Assembly (NCBI GenBank): GCA_963576565.1
Contig: OY755038.1
Coordinates: 208,691,854-208,755,853 of the forward strand
Direction of reading: 5' to 3'
Origin: Aspidapion aeneum
Lineage: Eukaryota; Arthropoda; Insecta; Coleoptera; Brentidae
DNA: 64,000 bases
Below are positions 33,291-44,555 of this stretch, piece by piece; the stretch's first letter is position 1, and each line of letters opens with the position of its first letter. Position numbers and translations under genes: made by a program. The notes beneath the pieces are model-generated. The model made no database searches and was not told the origin of the DNA. It saw only the letters and a list, made by a program, of their open reading frames with translations.

Positions 33291-34346
33291 ATTTTCTCTC
33301 AATAGTTATAATATGTTCACTTTTGTCAATTTTATTTGTTATAAATTCTATTGTTTTGAAGATTGCTAATTCAGTCGATTTAGATTTTCTAAAGCCGTAC
33401 TAAGAGTCTGAGAAGATCTTTTGTTGTTCCAAAAATCCCACGAGCCGACTGTAAATCGATCTCTCAAAGACTTTCGATATGGATGGCAGGAGCGATACCG
33501 GCCTATAGTTTTTTATATTTTGTGGACTACCCTTTTTAAAAACAGGTATGACTTTGGCGTTTTTCAACTGATCAGGGAAGATGCCTGTTTCGAAAGTGCA
33601 GATTATTATTGCACTTATAGGCGATGTTATAAAGTTAGCTATTTTTTTCAGTATGAAAATAGGTATCTCATCAAGTCCAGATGAAAACTTATTGGGTAAG
33701 TTCCTAATTATGCTAACTTTGTCATCTGTGATTGTCACATTTACTTCGGCTTTAAACTTAATTTTTGTGTAACCTAATGAAGCGGCTCTGAAAAATTAAG
33801 GAATACTATAGAATAAAAAAAAAAATGTTCTGAAAGAATATAGTAAAAACAATCTCAAAACCGGCTCTATTTAAAAAAAAATCAAATATTCATGAACCGT
33901 CATTCCAACAATATTTTAAAGAAAATCAGCTGTGTCGTAACGTGACCATCAAGAAAAAATCAGCCCCGGATGTGACGTCAACAAAGTGGAGGATCGTGGC
34001 CCATCTATCACATACAGGGACTCTAGATGCCACATGCATAAAGGTGCTTTAACCTATTTGTCCATTTGAGAGTACTATCGTAAATTTATGCCTTTTTCAT
34101 AGTTCATGAGGGTCTATCTATCTATTTAGCCTTCTTCGATCCATCTATGGACATAGGCCTGTTTCAGCTTTCTGATCTCAACCCCTACTTCTTTGATTTT
34201 CTCAAGTTCTTCAGTTTACAATACATTTGCTTCATTGATCGACATTCTGTCTGATACTATGACCAGCTAATTTCCATTTTCATTTTGCTACTTCTCCTCT
34301 AAAATCCTTTATTTTTGTTAAATTTCTAATCCGTTCATTCCCTTTT

Positions 34347-34880
34347 CTATATTTTAGCTTTATGTATAACATTTGTTTTTCCATTGATCTTTAGGCTTGT
34401 TACCTTATCCATATTTGATTTTATAAGTGTCCAGATCTGGAATCCATAGGTAAGTAATGCTGCCCAGTCCAATCTTATTCGTCCTTTGATTTCAACTGTT
34501 TGGTTCTGTTTTTTTAGTTTAATAATTTGTTCCTCTACTTGTTTTTGATTTATTCTGTTCCCGATATCTTCATCTGTGTTTGTTATGATTTTCGTCTTAG
34601 TGTAGTTCATGCACAAGCCTATATTTTTAGTTTATCCAGTTCTTCCAGCTATTATCAGTTGTTCTTTCTTATCTGATAAGGCGATATCATCAGCATTTAT
34701 CTTAGGTGGCTCAAGTATTGTTCGCTTTTAGGGCCTGGTTAAATAGTTTAGGGAATATTGTGTTACACTGACTGTCACCGCTTCTTATGCGGACTGGTTT
34801 GGTTCCTTCGTGGATTTTGATTGATGTTGTTGCTTCGGTATATATATTGGCTTTTTCAAAGTTTCTAAAGGCAATATGTA
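34347..34880 (-). pseudogene. RTE-like reverse transcriptase core, decayed
   Basis: Leftward from 34880: FEKANIYTEATTSIKIHEG and TKPVRIRSGDSQCNTIFPKLF (the RRGVRQGDxxSPxLF block), then INADDIALSDKKEQL around 34690, where the catalytic YADD has become NADD. Next come MNYTKTKIITNTD and GRIRLDWAALLTYGFQIWTL with an internal deletion. Frames change between blocks. The loss of the Tyr and the deletions make it inactive. Its 5' end abuts repeat E. Confidence 0.7.
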
Positions 34881-34884
34881 GTGA

Positions 34885-35130
34885 AACTACGAAATCGTCG
34901 AAATCAAAACAATACGGCCCGACAAATAACGCCAAGTTGTCTCAGTGCTAGAATTTAAGTGCACATAAGCTAAATTTTACAGCCAACGGTAACCGCTGAC
35001 GCGAGTGGCATTACGGGAGTGCGGGCGGCATCGATCGCCAAAATTTATTTGCAAGAGCACGATAGAAACATGTCGTCCTCTCTTTCTATATTTCGTAATT
35101 ATTAGAATGCGACCTAACATCTACGGTGCA
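34885..35130 (-). repeat. Dispersed repeat E, copy 2
   Basis: Inverted relative to 19503-19770; runs from AACTACGAAATCGTCGAAAT to CATCTACGGTGCA. Confidence 0.65.
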
Positions 35131-35776
35131 ATATTTTTCCCAATTATCCAACTAAATTTATTATAAATATTTAATTATCCTGAAATTTAACTTCAATCCC
35201 AATTAACGCCTTTGTTAAAATCATAACAGCTGTCTTTACGAGTTACAAACTAAATAACTAAGTTTCCGGCACTCCTGACTCTTTAAGATTTTCAGATTTT
35301 ATAAGACACAGCGTACATAAATGAAAAGTTAAGTTACTAATTTAAAAAGTGAACTTTTCTGTTAATTCGTATTGCAGCAAACGTTTTTTGCATTGTTTTA
35401 CATTAAAAAAATATGGATCCATTACAGATCTCTGTGCCATTATCTAGTGGCGCACAGTGTGACGAAATTGAAAAAAAATGGACATCAATTATTTTAAATT
35501 AGCAAATGTTTGTATTGATATAATAATCATGAATATTGATAAAATTGATCGAAAATATTTGTTTTATAGTATATTTTTAATTTATTTTTACACAGATTGT
35601 GGTATAATTTTATTTGGAAACAAAAAAAATTCCAGATTTAAGGCCTACTAAAAATAAAACAGCATTTCTTTACCTAGTTCTAAATAATGTTAATCTGAAT
35701 CATTATACTCATCCCCTACTTCCATATTCATATCATCTAATAACTCCTGCGCTTTTGGATATAGTGAAACATTTTA
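35131..35776. other. No gene seen
   Basis: AT-rich, no recognised motif. Confidence 0.4.
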
Positions 35777-37300
35777 GCTCACACTACTACTATACTATAG
35801 TAGTGTAAGCTATGGTAACCCTAATTTTTTCGAGAAAAAAAAGTTGCTCTAATTTAAATTTTTTTAAAATTTATTTTTGCGTTTCTGATGATTTTGAAAC
35901 TTTTTTGTCGCGTTGTCTGTCTGTCTGTCTGTAACGACCAACGCGCATAACTCAAAAACCGCTTGCCCGATATGAATGAAATTTGGCACCTTGGCTGGGT
36001 CGATTGGTTCCATTTAAAAATTAACAAAATTCACCAAACACAAGCCAAGTAAAATGGTGGGGGTAGATTTCAAAAATTCAAGGAAAAATATGGCGTGTGT
36101 GATATTAAACGAAAGGTATTTGAGTCTGGAGTTAAACAAAATATATTTTAGTTTTTTTTTTAAGGGTGTGGGTAGATTTCAAAAATTAGAGTTTAGGCCA
36201 AAACATGGCTTCTGTGGTATCAAACGAAAGGTAATTGAGACTGGAATTGAATAAAGTATGTTTCAGTTTTTAGTTATATTAGCCCACACGTCCACTATAA
36301 CTATACTACGTAGTGTGAGCTTAGGTGCCCATATATTGGCAGAGTATTTTTTCAAACTGTATTTTTGTCGAATCAATGAAACTAATGGGTCTGACGAAAT
36401 TAACAAATTATGCAAAATATCTAATTATATGTTTTGTTTTCTGCCAATTTTTCTGTATATATCACAATGCTATAAATAAATGCTTATCTTGATTCAAGCC
36501 AAGACAGTGAAATGTGTATAAAAATTATAATTGTTTATTTACCTTGTTTTGAATCCCTATCGACTAATGCAAAATACTCTGCTATTATATGGGCGCCTAA
36601 GCTCACACTAGGTGCTATAGTTATAGTCTACGTGTGAGGTAATTAAACTAAAAACAAACTGAAATATATTTTATTCAACTCCAGATTCAATTACCTTTCG
36701 TTTCATACGAACCAAGCTATGTTTTGTCTTAAACTCTAATTTTTGAAATCTAGCCCCACTTTTTTTAACTAAAATGTATTTTGTTTAACTCTAGACTCAA
36801 ACACTTTTCGTTTGATATCACACACGCCATATTTTCACTTAAACTCTAATTTTTTAAAGCCACCCCCACCCTTTTTTCTTAAATAAATTAAATGTATTTT
36901 TTTAAACTCCAGACTCAATTACCTTTCGTTTGATATCACACAAGCCTTATTTTCATATAAACTCTAATTTTTGAAATGTACCCCCACCCTTTTATTTGGC
37001 TTGCATTCGATGGATTTTGTTTATTTTTAAATGGGACTATCTCGACCCAAGACCCAGGCTAGGTACCAAATTTCATTCAAATCGGCAAGCGGTTGTTGAG
37101 TTATGCACGTTGGTCGTTACAGACAGACAGACAGACAGACAGACGGCAAGACAAAAAAGTTTCAAAATCATCTAAAACCCAAAGATATATAAAAAATTTT
37201 GAAATCGGAGCAACTTTTTTTTCTCGAAGAAAGTAGAATCACCGTAGCTCACATATATAGTAAAGTAGTAGTGTGAGCTAAGTATAGTAGTAGTGTGAGC
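35777..37300. mobile_element. Fold-back element of ~1.5 kb, family B
   Basis: Left arm from AGCTCACACTACTACTA (35777) to about 36352. The right arm, its reverse complement with indels, runs from about 36560 to 37300. Each arm carries a GTCTGT/ACAGAC run, the tag CCGATATGAATGAAATTTGG (about 35969) or its mirror (about 37065-37090), and tandem units of about 110-120 bp with a CGAAAGGTATTTGAGTCTGG-like block. No coding capacity. Confidence 0.7.
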
Positions 37301-38494
37301 TAAGAAATACAGCTGGAGCATGTGAAATAAAACCATATTTTTTTCTAAGAATAACAAATATTAGCAAATACAAAATTTCCGCTTTTCTTCTCTAAAGGTT
37401 CATTCAAGATATTTGCCAACATACAAATTTAAACATTTTTTTTTTTAAAGTCCACAGAAACGTAAACTTTGAAGAAAAAAAAAGAAAAGAAAGAAAAACG
37501 TTACCCGTGTACTTACTGCATAATTTTTCAAAAAAATTACAGAAATACTTTACTAAAGGTGTAAAGATTATGCATACAAAAAATTATACTTTTGTAGTAT
37601 TTTTTTTTTAATGAGCAACTTTTTTGAATAAATTTTTGTGACTTACGGACGGGCCAGTTTTAATTAAATTTATTTGAAAACTTAAAATTAAAAAAAAGAT
37701 GCGAACCAAAATAGCCTAGAGTATTGCTAATTTGTGATGATGAAAAAAGAGTACTTTTCAATTGACTTTATACCCAGATGTCCACTTTTTTTCCCATATC
37801 GATACACTGTGTGGCGGCCCGGGAGTTGTAAAGCTGGGGAGGGGGGGGTCAAATGGCTTAAGGGTGCCCCGTTATGCTCTATGCAAAGTCAACTGACGAA
37901 CCTTCTATCGATTTCATGAAATTTTGCTTGATTCTGCCCTTCAACAGTTATCCAAATTCATATAAAATCTTCCTGGTATAATTTCAACCCTACCGACAGA
38001 AAAGAGTCGCGGCTCTTTTCGGTCCGACCACAAAGTATTTGTTTTCTGACCGACTGAGCCCAGGTGGATGGACGGCACTTGAAGAATTCATATGTTCTCT
38101 AGAAGATTCATGTTTTCTTATTTTCTGAGAAAGATGGTGCAAATCTTTCACACCCGTTCATTATAAAACAACACACACGGGAAACAGTATAAGAGATTGG
38201 TTAAATTCACACCCGCAAATGTCTTTAGAAAAATGACACGTGAAACTTCTGTTTTGTGTCCTTCTTTTACTAACTTTAGTTAGGTTTAAATCCGGTAAGG
38301 GCCTACCCAGTTCTTTGATTTTGATTTTATCTTCCAAAAAAAGCCTAGAAAAATTGCTTTTAATAATATTACTGACGCAATTTATTATCAGGATCGATAA
38401 TAAAAATTCGCGGTAAATTATAACACGAATAAAAAAGCAAAACAATATGAAAAAGGTACAAAACTACCATATTATCATGTTATATCAATCAGAC
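37301..38494. other. No gene seen
   Basis: AT-rich, with short A/T runs; no recognised feature. Confidence 0.4.
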
Positions 38495-38502
38495 TGGCCC
38501 AT

Positions 38503-38656
38503 CACCGGAGTACACAAGGGGGGGGAGGTACTGGGGGTAATTACCCCCCCAAGATTGGTAAAACGTAAGGATATTTCCACAAATATTCAAAGTTTTTGCC
38601 TGCGGCGCATTAAACTTAATTACCCCTCCGAAGATCAGGGTCTGGATACGCCACTG
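38503..38656. mobile_element. hAT-like MITE with TGGCCCAT duplication
   Basis: 154 bp, left end CACCGGAGTACACAAGG, right end the mirror of CAGTGGCGTATCCAGAC. The 8-bp TGGCCCAT flanks it exactly at 38495-38502 and 38657-38664. CAG/CAC termini with an 8-bp duplication fit hAT. Confidence 0.75.
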
Positions 38657-38664
38657 TGGCCCAT

Positions 38665-39825
38665 AACATATTGACAAGCGGACCGAACCGCAATATTCTG
38701 TGGACTGGCCACAAAATATTTGCGCCTTTCTTTGCATTAAAACCCCTTCATCGATTCGTTCTTAATCGTGTCGGTAGGCGGTTAGAGCCAGGGTCGAAAC
38801 TGAACTTTAGTCAAGCTATGCATCGAGGCGAAAGGGAAAAAAACACGCCATCTACTCGCAATTTACCGAACTACTATTCACAGCATGACAGAGCGCTAAT
38901 GCGCCCGCGCATAATAAAGGTAAGGGTATGTGGTCGGTAACCGAACCGAACCGAACCGAGTGGCAAAAAACCTGACCAAAAGCACCCTGATACTATCGAA
39001 AAAATTCCTTTTCTAGATCTAATATATTATTTTTTATACGACTGTCTTGAAAAAGGGAGTTTTGCGCACGCAGTGTGTTGCACACGCCCACGTTATTTTT
39101 GCGCACGCTTACGTCATTTTTGCACACGGGTTTCCCGCCATTGTAATTTTTATTGTTGCCACCGAACAATTTAAGTTGGCTGAGTTCCATAGCAACCGTC
39201 ACGGCTCCTTTGTTTTGTTAATTAGATACTTCAATAGAATATTATACATTTTATTTATAAAAACGAGTTAAATTAAAATTTGATTTTTTTGGTCTCTGTT
39301 TATTTGCAGTCGTATAAAAAGTATCGTAAAAACTCGTCTGAAAACCTCTTTGCATACCCCTCGACTTGTAGACCTCGCCTTCGGCTCGGTCGACCAAACT
39401 GTCTCGATCGTGTGCAAAGAGTCGTTGTTTAAATAACTATTTTCCGTGCGTGTGTTGCTTTGACGGCTACAACGTCATTACAAGATGCAGAATCGTTGTC
39501 CGATCGTTTTTACTGAACACTTTAAGTAAACTGTGTTTAAACTGTCAAAAAGTTAGAGTTTGATTTTCCTCTCATACTACTCTCGGCTCAATGAAAAAGA
39601 TTGGAGTGCTAAAACTGGAAGGACCAACCAGTCAGTGGTGTGGTTATGTTTCAAGAAAAGTTAAAATTTGATCTTCATGTGATATACAGTGCAACTAAAA
39701 GAACCTTAAGATCAGGACCCAGATAGCAGAAGATTTGCCAAACATATAATTTTGCCTAATAATTTTTAAATTCGGATAAAATCCTTCAATCCTTCAATAG
39801 TCAAAACTTTAGTTCAAAACCTTTC
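38665..39825. other. No gene seen
   Basis: Contains a short (AACCG) run near 38938-38960 and a GCGCACGC-rich block near 39060-39130. No coding signal. Confidence 0.4.
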
Positions 39826-39829
39826 ATAT
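39826..39829. repeat. ATAT target duplication of Ty3/gypsy element, left
   Basis: ATAT here and at 44970-44973; 4 bp is usual for this superfamily. Confidence 0.7.
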
Positions 39830-40243
39830 TGTTACAAATTTAAGTTATTTAAATTTTATAATTGGAATTTATTTAGGTTTAGTGTAGTATTAGGTCGATT
39901 TATCTTGAGGTTGTATTCTTAGTCTAGGTTTTAGTTGCGTTGTCTGTGGCTTGCGGTCGCGGTAGTGCGGGAACTTTCCGGACGTCGAAGGCTGCCGGAA
40001 AGTTCGAGAGAGATGGACGATCCTATATATAGGGCCGGGGTCGCGCACCAGGCAGTCAGTCACAGATACCGTACTGTAGTGGTCGTGAGATTAACACGAA
40101 GTTGATAGACCGATTATAGTAGTGAATTATTAGCAAGTTATACTAAGTTTAAGTGCGTGTTTTTGTACATAATTTGTCGAAATAAATTGACGTATCGTTT
40201 TCAACAATTGCGAGTTTTAATTTGTCGTTGTGAACCCGTAACA
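39830..40243 (+). repeat. 5' LTR of Ty3/gypsy element
   Basis: TGTTAC...GTAACA, 414 bp. A polyadenylation-like AATAAA is near 40181. Confidence 0.9.
39971..40060 (+). promoter_or_regulatory. LTR promoter with heat-shock-like elements, GAGA, TATA and initiator
   Basis: Two GAAnnTTC modules (GAACTTTC 39971-39978, GAAAGTTC 39998-40005) lie in inverted 11-bp arms. GAGAGAGA follows at 40006-40013, TATATATA at 40024-40031, and an arthropod initiator TCAGT at 40056-40060, about 30 bp after the TATA box. This order resembles insect hsp70 promoters (heat-shock factor, GAGA factor, TATA). Heat response is an inference. Confidence 0.65.
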
Positions 40244-40245
40244 AT

Positions 40246-40263
40246 TGGTGTCAGAAGTGAGAT
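40246..40263 (+). other. Primer binding site, tRNA-Leu type
   Basis: TGGTGTCAGAAGTGAGAT, two bases after the LTR. It is complementary, with one mismatch, to the 3' end of a tRNA-Leu of the ...CCCACTTCTGACACCA type. Confidence 0.75.
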
Positions 40264-40329
40264 TAAAAGAAATAAATAGTGCAAAGACTGTCCTTACATA
40301 TTACTTCCGGATAGGACAATTGGACAGAA

Positions 40330-41340
40330 AAACAGTAAGTGATTTTTCCAGAATATTCGAAGAAGTTCGATATTGTTTTATTCAAAAACTAAAAGAGATA
40401 TTTAAGAACCGACTTCGACATTAACTTTACAGTCCAAAAATTGATAATTAGAGAGATTTTCTAGAATATTCTATAACATTCTACGACGTTCTATTCAAAA
40501 ACTAGAAGAGATATACAAATACCGACTTCGACATTAGATTAGTAATTTTAAAAGTAAGAATCAGAAAGAATTTCTAGAACATTCCATCACTTTCTACGAC
40601 GCTCTATTCGAAAACCAGAAGAAATATCCAAAAAGAGACTTCGACATTAGCTTAGTAATTTCAAAAGTAAGAACTAAAAAGAATTTCTAGAAGATTCCAT
40701 AACATTCTACGACGTTCTATTCAAAAACTAGAAGAGATATACAAATACCGACTTCGACATTAGATTAGTAATTTTAAAAGTAAGAATCAGAAAGAATTTC
40801 TAGAACATTCCATCACTTTCTACGACGCTCTATTCGAAAACCAGAAGAAATATCCAAAAAGAGACTTCGACATTAGCTTAGTAATTTCAAAAGTAAGAAC
40901 TAAAAAGAATTTCTAGAAGATTCCATAACATTCTACGACGTTCTATTCAAAAACTAGAAGAGATATACAAATACCGATTTCGACATTAGTTTAGTTATTT
41001 CAAAAGTAAGAATTAGAAAGAATTTCTAGAAGATTCCATAACATTCTACGACGTTCTATTCAAAAACTAGACGAGATACACAAATACCGACTTCGACAGT
41101 AGCTTAGTTATTTTAAAAGTAAGAATTAGAAATTATTTCTAGAATATTCCATAACATTCTACGACGGTCTATTCGAGAACCAAAAGAGATAATCAAAAAG
41201 TGACTTCTACATTTGCCTAGTAGCAGAAAGAGTAGCATTTACCAGTATATTCCAGAACATTCCATTAGGTTCTATTTAAGAATTGGAAGAGATATTGAAA
41301 AACCGACTTCGACATTCGCTTTATAGCCCTAAAATAGACG
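40330..41340 (+). repeat. 113-bp tandem array with a heat-shock element in every unit
   Basis: Unit borders (CTACGAC/GTTCTATTC) fall at 40375, 40488, 40601, 40714, 40827, 40940, 41053 and 41166, exactly 113 bp apart, with partial units at both ends. Units 2 and 4, and units 3 and 5, are the same, so a 226-bp dimer was duplicated. Each unit has TTCnnGAAnnTTC: 40346, 40459, 40572, 40685, 40798, 40911, 41024, 41137 and 41250 (13 bp each, in register). There is no open frame through it. Confidence 0.85.
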
Positions 41341-41366
41341 TTTTAAGTGAGTTATCAGGAAGTTGA

Positions 41367-44300
41367 TGCTTACTAGACAAGGATCGGCGAAGATTGAAGA
41401 TTCGCCACACTGTATTGGTTGCAGAAATAGAAGACGAATTTATTTTGGGAATGGACTTGATAAGTAAACATGGATTTGCGTTTGATAATAAACTTAATAC
41501 CCTAAGATTTGGGAATGAAGAGTTGATTTTGTCAAATAGTCACTTCAATAAAGAACCAATAAAGGTCGTGGCAGTATGCACAACAAGACTAGTCGGTAAC
41601 AGTGAGACCATAATTTTTGGGAGGCTGGAAAGTAAAACATCAAGCTGCGTCGGACTCATAAGCCAACAAAACACACCCAACACCTACCTCGTTGCAAAAT
41701 CACTAGTTAAAACCGATAAAGACATCCCGATTAGAGTCGCCAATATTTTCCCAAATAGTGTCAAAATTAATAAGGGGGAGGTGGTAGCATTATTTGAACC
41801 AGTACAGAAAGTAACAAGATGTGAAGAGCCAACTTCCGAGGATACAAGCAAGTTACCAATGGAGGTACTTCAGCAATTTGAGTCAACTTGGCAACATCTC
41901 ACTCCAGAAGAATATAGTAAAGCGAGAGAGTTTATAGATGAACAAAGTAATATCTTCGAAACTAGGAGTAGTTCGGGACGCGCAAACCTTATTCAACATG
42001 CTATCAACACTGGCGATGCCCAACCGATAAGACAACCCCCAAGAAGACTACCAATGGCCAAGCAAGAAGAAGTTCACAATCTCATTAATAAAATGCTCAG
42101 CGACGGTGTTATTGAAGAGTCATCAAGTCCTTGGTCATCTCCTGTGGTGTTGGTCACTAAAAAGGATGGAAGTACTAGATTTTGTGTCGACTACAGGAAA
42201 CTTAACGATGTGACCAAGAAAGATAGTTACCCACTGCCAAGAATAGACGACACATTAACAACGTTGGCAGGATCATATTGGTTTTCTACTCTTGACCTGA
42301 AAAGTGGGTATTGGCAAGTAGGAATCTTTGAAAGAGATAAAGAGAAGACTGCATTCTCTGCTGGAAGTGGACTTTATCAGTTTAATGTGATGCCATTTGG
42401 CCTGTGCAATGCCCCAGCTACATTTGAAAGACTAATGGAAGTCGTTCTACGAGGCCTTACTTGGAAAACCTGCCTAGTCTATTTGGATGATGTCATAGTA
42501 ATGGGGAAATCATTTCAAGAATATCTAGATAATTTACGAGAAGTATTCTCAAGAATCAGGAACGCAAATCTTAAATTAAACTCAAAGAAATGTTTTCTGT
42601 TCCAAGAAAAAGTTGAGTTCCTGGGTCACGTCGTTTCCCGAGAAGGCATCCATACCGACGAAAAGAAGCTAAAAGCAATAAAAGAATGGCCTCAACCTCG
42701 TGACAAACATGAATTGAGAAGCTTTTTGGGTCTGTGTACATACTACAGACGATTTGTAGAAGGATTCGCCAAAATAGCGTCTCCGTTACATAGACTTACA
42801 GAAGATAAAGCTTCTTACAAATGGAATACCGAATGTGACCAAGCATTTAGAAGACTAAAAGCAGCATTATGTTCTAGTCCGATTCTTGCATATCCCATTC
42901 CAAAAGGAAAATTCATATTAGATACTGATGCGAGCAACGATGGCATAGGAGCAGTACTCTCCCAAGTACAAGATGGAGAAGAACGGGTCATCGAATTTTT
43001 CAGCAAGAAGCTATCCAAACCAGAGAGAAATTATTGTGTTACTAGAAAGGAGCTCCTAGCCATAGTTAAATCCGTAGATCACTTTCACAAATATCTCTAC
43101 GGACAAGAGTTTCTGATTAGAACGGATCATGCTGCGTTACAGTGGCTCATGAAAATGAAACAACCTGAGGGGCAAGTCACGAGATGGATAGAAAAGCTAC
43201 AACAATACCATTATCAAATTAAGCACTGAGCAGGAAGGGTGCATAATAATGCAGATGCATTGTCCAGAAGACCTTGCCCCGAGGATTGTAAACATTGCAG
43301 GAAAATTGACCAGAAAGAAGGAATTACCTACGTGCGCCAGATAAAGTTAGAACCAGATGAAGAATGGATGTCGGCTTCGATTAGAACCACACAACTTAAC
43401 GACAAAGATGTAGGACCTATCTTGCGATTGAAAGAAGAGAACAAGCCACGACCATCATGGCAAGATATCGCAAACCAAGGGGTGATATTCAAATCACTGT
43501 GGGCACAATGGGATTCACTGATAGTAGAAGAAAACATCCTTAAACGTGCCTGGGAAAGTGCCGATGGCCTTACTGTGATTAATCAAGTAGTGGTTCCTAG
43601 GAGCATGGTAGACAATATAATGGCCGAATGCCATGGTGGAAAATCAGGCGCACACCGAGGCATAAATAAAACCATGGATAAAATTCGAAACCGATTTTAT
43701 TGGGTCAATTACTTTCAAGATGTGAAAAACTGGTGCCGCCGATGTTCGACTTGTGCAGCCAGCCAAGGTCCCAAAACAAGGTCCAGAGGTCAAATGAAAC
43801 AATAGGCCGCTACAGTTGCAGAAGTTCTGGTAAATGATGTTTTCAGCCGATTTGGCATTCCTTTGGAACTACATTCAGATCAAGGAAGAAACTTTGAATC
43901 AAAGCTCTTCCAGAATCTCTGTGACCTTTTAGGAATACATAAAACACGGACTACTGCTTTGCATCCGCAGTCAGATGGCCTGGTTAAAAGATTTAATAAA
44001 ACAATAGAGGAACATCTTTGCAAAGTTGTTGATAAGCACCAAACAGATTGGGACCAATATATTCCATTGTTTTTGATGGCCTATAGAACTGCCATTCACA
44101 ATACGACAGGAGCTACTCCATCTAGTATCCTGTTTGGTAGAGAACTGCGTTTACCATGTGATATCATGTTTGGTTCACCTGAAGAAGCACACTTAGAGGT
44201 TAATGACTATGTCGAACGTTTAAGGCAAAAGCTGCACGATATCCATGAAGTGGTTAGAGAGCGAATAGAAATAGCCAGTGACCGCATGAAAGCGAGATAT

Positions 44301-44543
44301 GACCTGAAAGCAAACTCTTCAGGGTTCAAAGAGAATGATCAAGTCTGGCTATACAATCCTCAACGCAAGACAGGAAGATCACCTAAGTTGACACCACCAT
44401 GGGAAGGGCCTTATAAAGTTGTTAAGAGAATTAATGATGTAGTCTACCGAATCCAGAGAAGCCCGAAGTCCAAGATGAAAGTTGTCCATCTAGACAGACT
44501 AAAACCTTACCTGGGAAATGTTGATCGAGACGATCAAACCTGA
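41367..44543 (+). pseudogene. Ty3/gypsy pol: truncated protease, reverse transcriptase, RNase H, defective integrase
   Basis: The frame opens after a TGA at 41364 in the middle of the protease (DEFILGMDLISKHGF). The DTG active site is absent. Reverse transcriptase is complete with YPLPRIDDTL, FSTLDLKSGYWQV, MPFGLCNAPATF and YLDD (near 42480). RNase H has DTDASNDGIGAVLSQ (near 42920). A TGA at 43227-43229 interrupts QIKH-stop-AGRVHNNADALSRR, probably from CGA. The integrase HHCC finger is at 43630-43770. A TAG at 43803-43805 marks an internal deletion that removed the first catalytic Asp. The second Asp (LHSDQGRNFE) and the Glu region (QSDGLVKRFNKTIEEHL) remain, then a GPY/F-type end (WEGPYKVVKR). 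Confidence 0.88.
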
Positions 44544-44555
44544 AGAGGAGGATAG
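44541..44555 (+). other. Polypurine tract of Ty3/gypsy element
   Basis: TGAAGAGGAGGATAG directly before the 3' LTR; it also holds the pol stop codon. Confidence 0.7.

Larger units (their letters stand above)
32283..33713 (-). pseudogene. Non-LTR retrotransposon (jockey/I-like reverse transcriptase) inside the 31940 element
   Basis: Reading leftward: GLDEIPIFILKK, FPDQLKNAKVIPVFKKG, NYRPVSLLPSISKVFERSIY, then YGFRKSKSTELAI (33290-33713). After an interruption (33067-33290), VISYGILFWG, and after a frame change RPKKESCRPYF, GPVYRAIKAFHMLP to a stop near 32541. The catalytic YADD part is deleted. The 3' end is a TAA run at 32283-32303, as in I/jockey elements. Comparison with the empty copy at 20385-20960 marks both borders. 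Confidence 0.75.
31940..34025. mobile_element. DNA transposon with TAGAGTCCCTGTATGT termini and 8-bp duplication
   Basis: 2086 bp. Left end TAGAGTCCCTGTATGTGACA and right end its mirror, flanked by GATGCCAC. About 1.43 kb of it is a later antisense non-LTR insertion (32283-33713). The older core is about 650 bp and has no coding capacity. The 8-bp duplication fits hAT-like or P-like transposition. The superfamily is not certain. Confidence 0.8.

Noticed and set aside
38938..38962. (AACCG) run as a telomere-like array
   Set aside because: Four units only; simple microsatellite.
40375..41278. The 113-bp array as a CRISPR array
   Set aside because: Units are directly adjacent with no spacers, and the setting is a eukaryotic retrotransposon.
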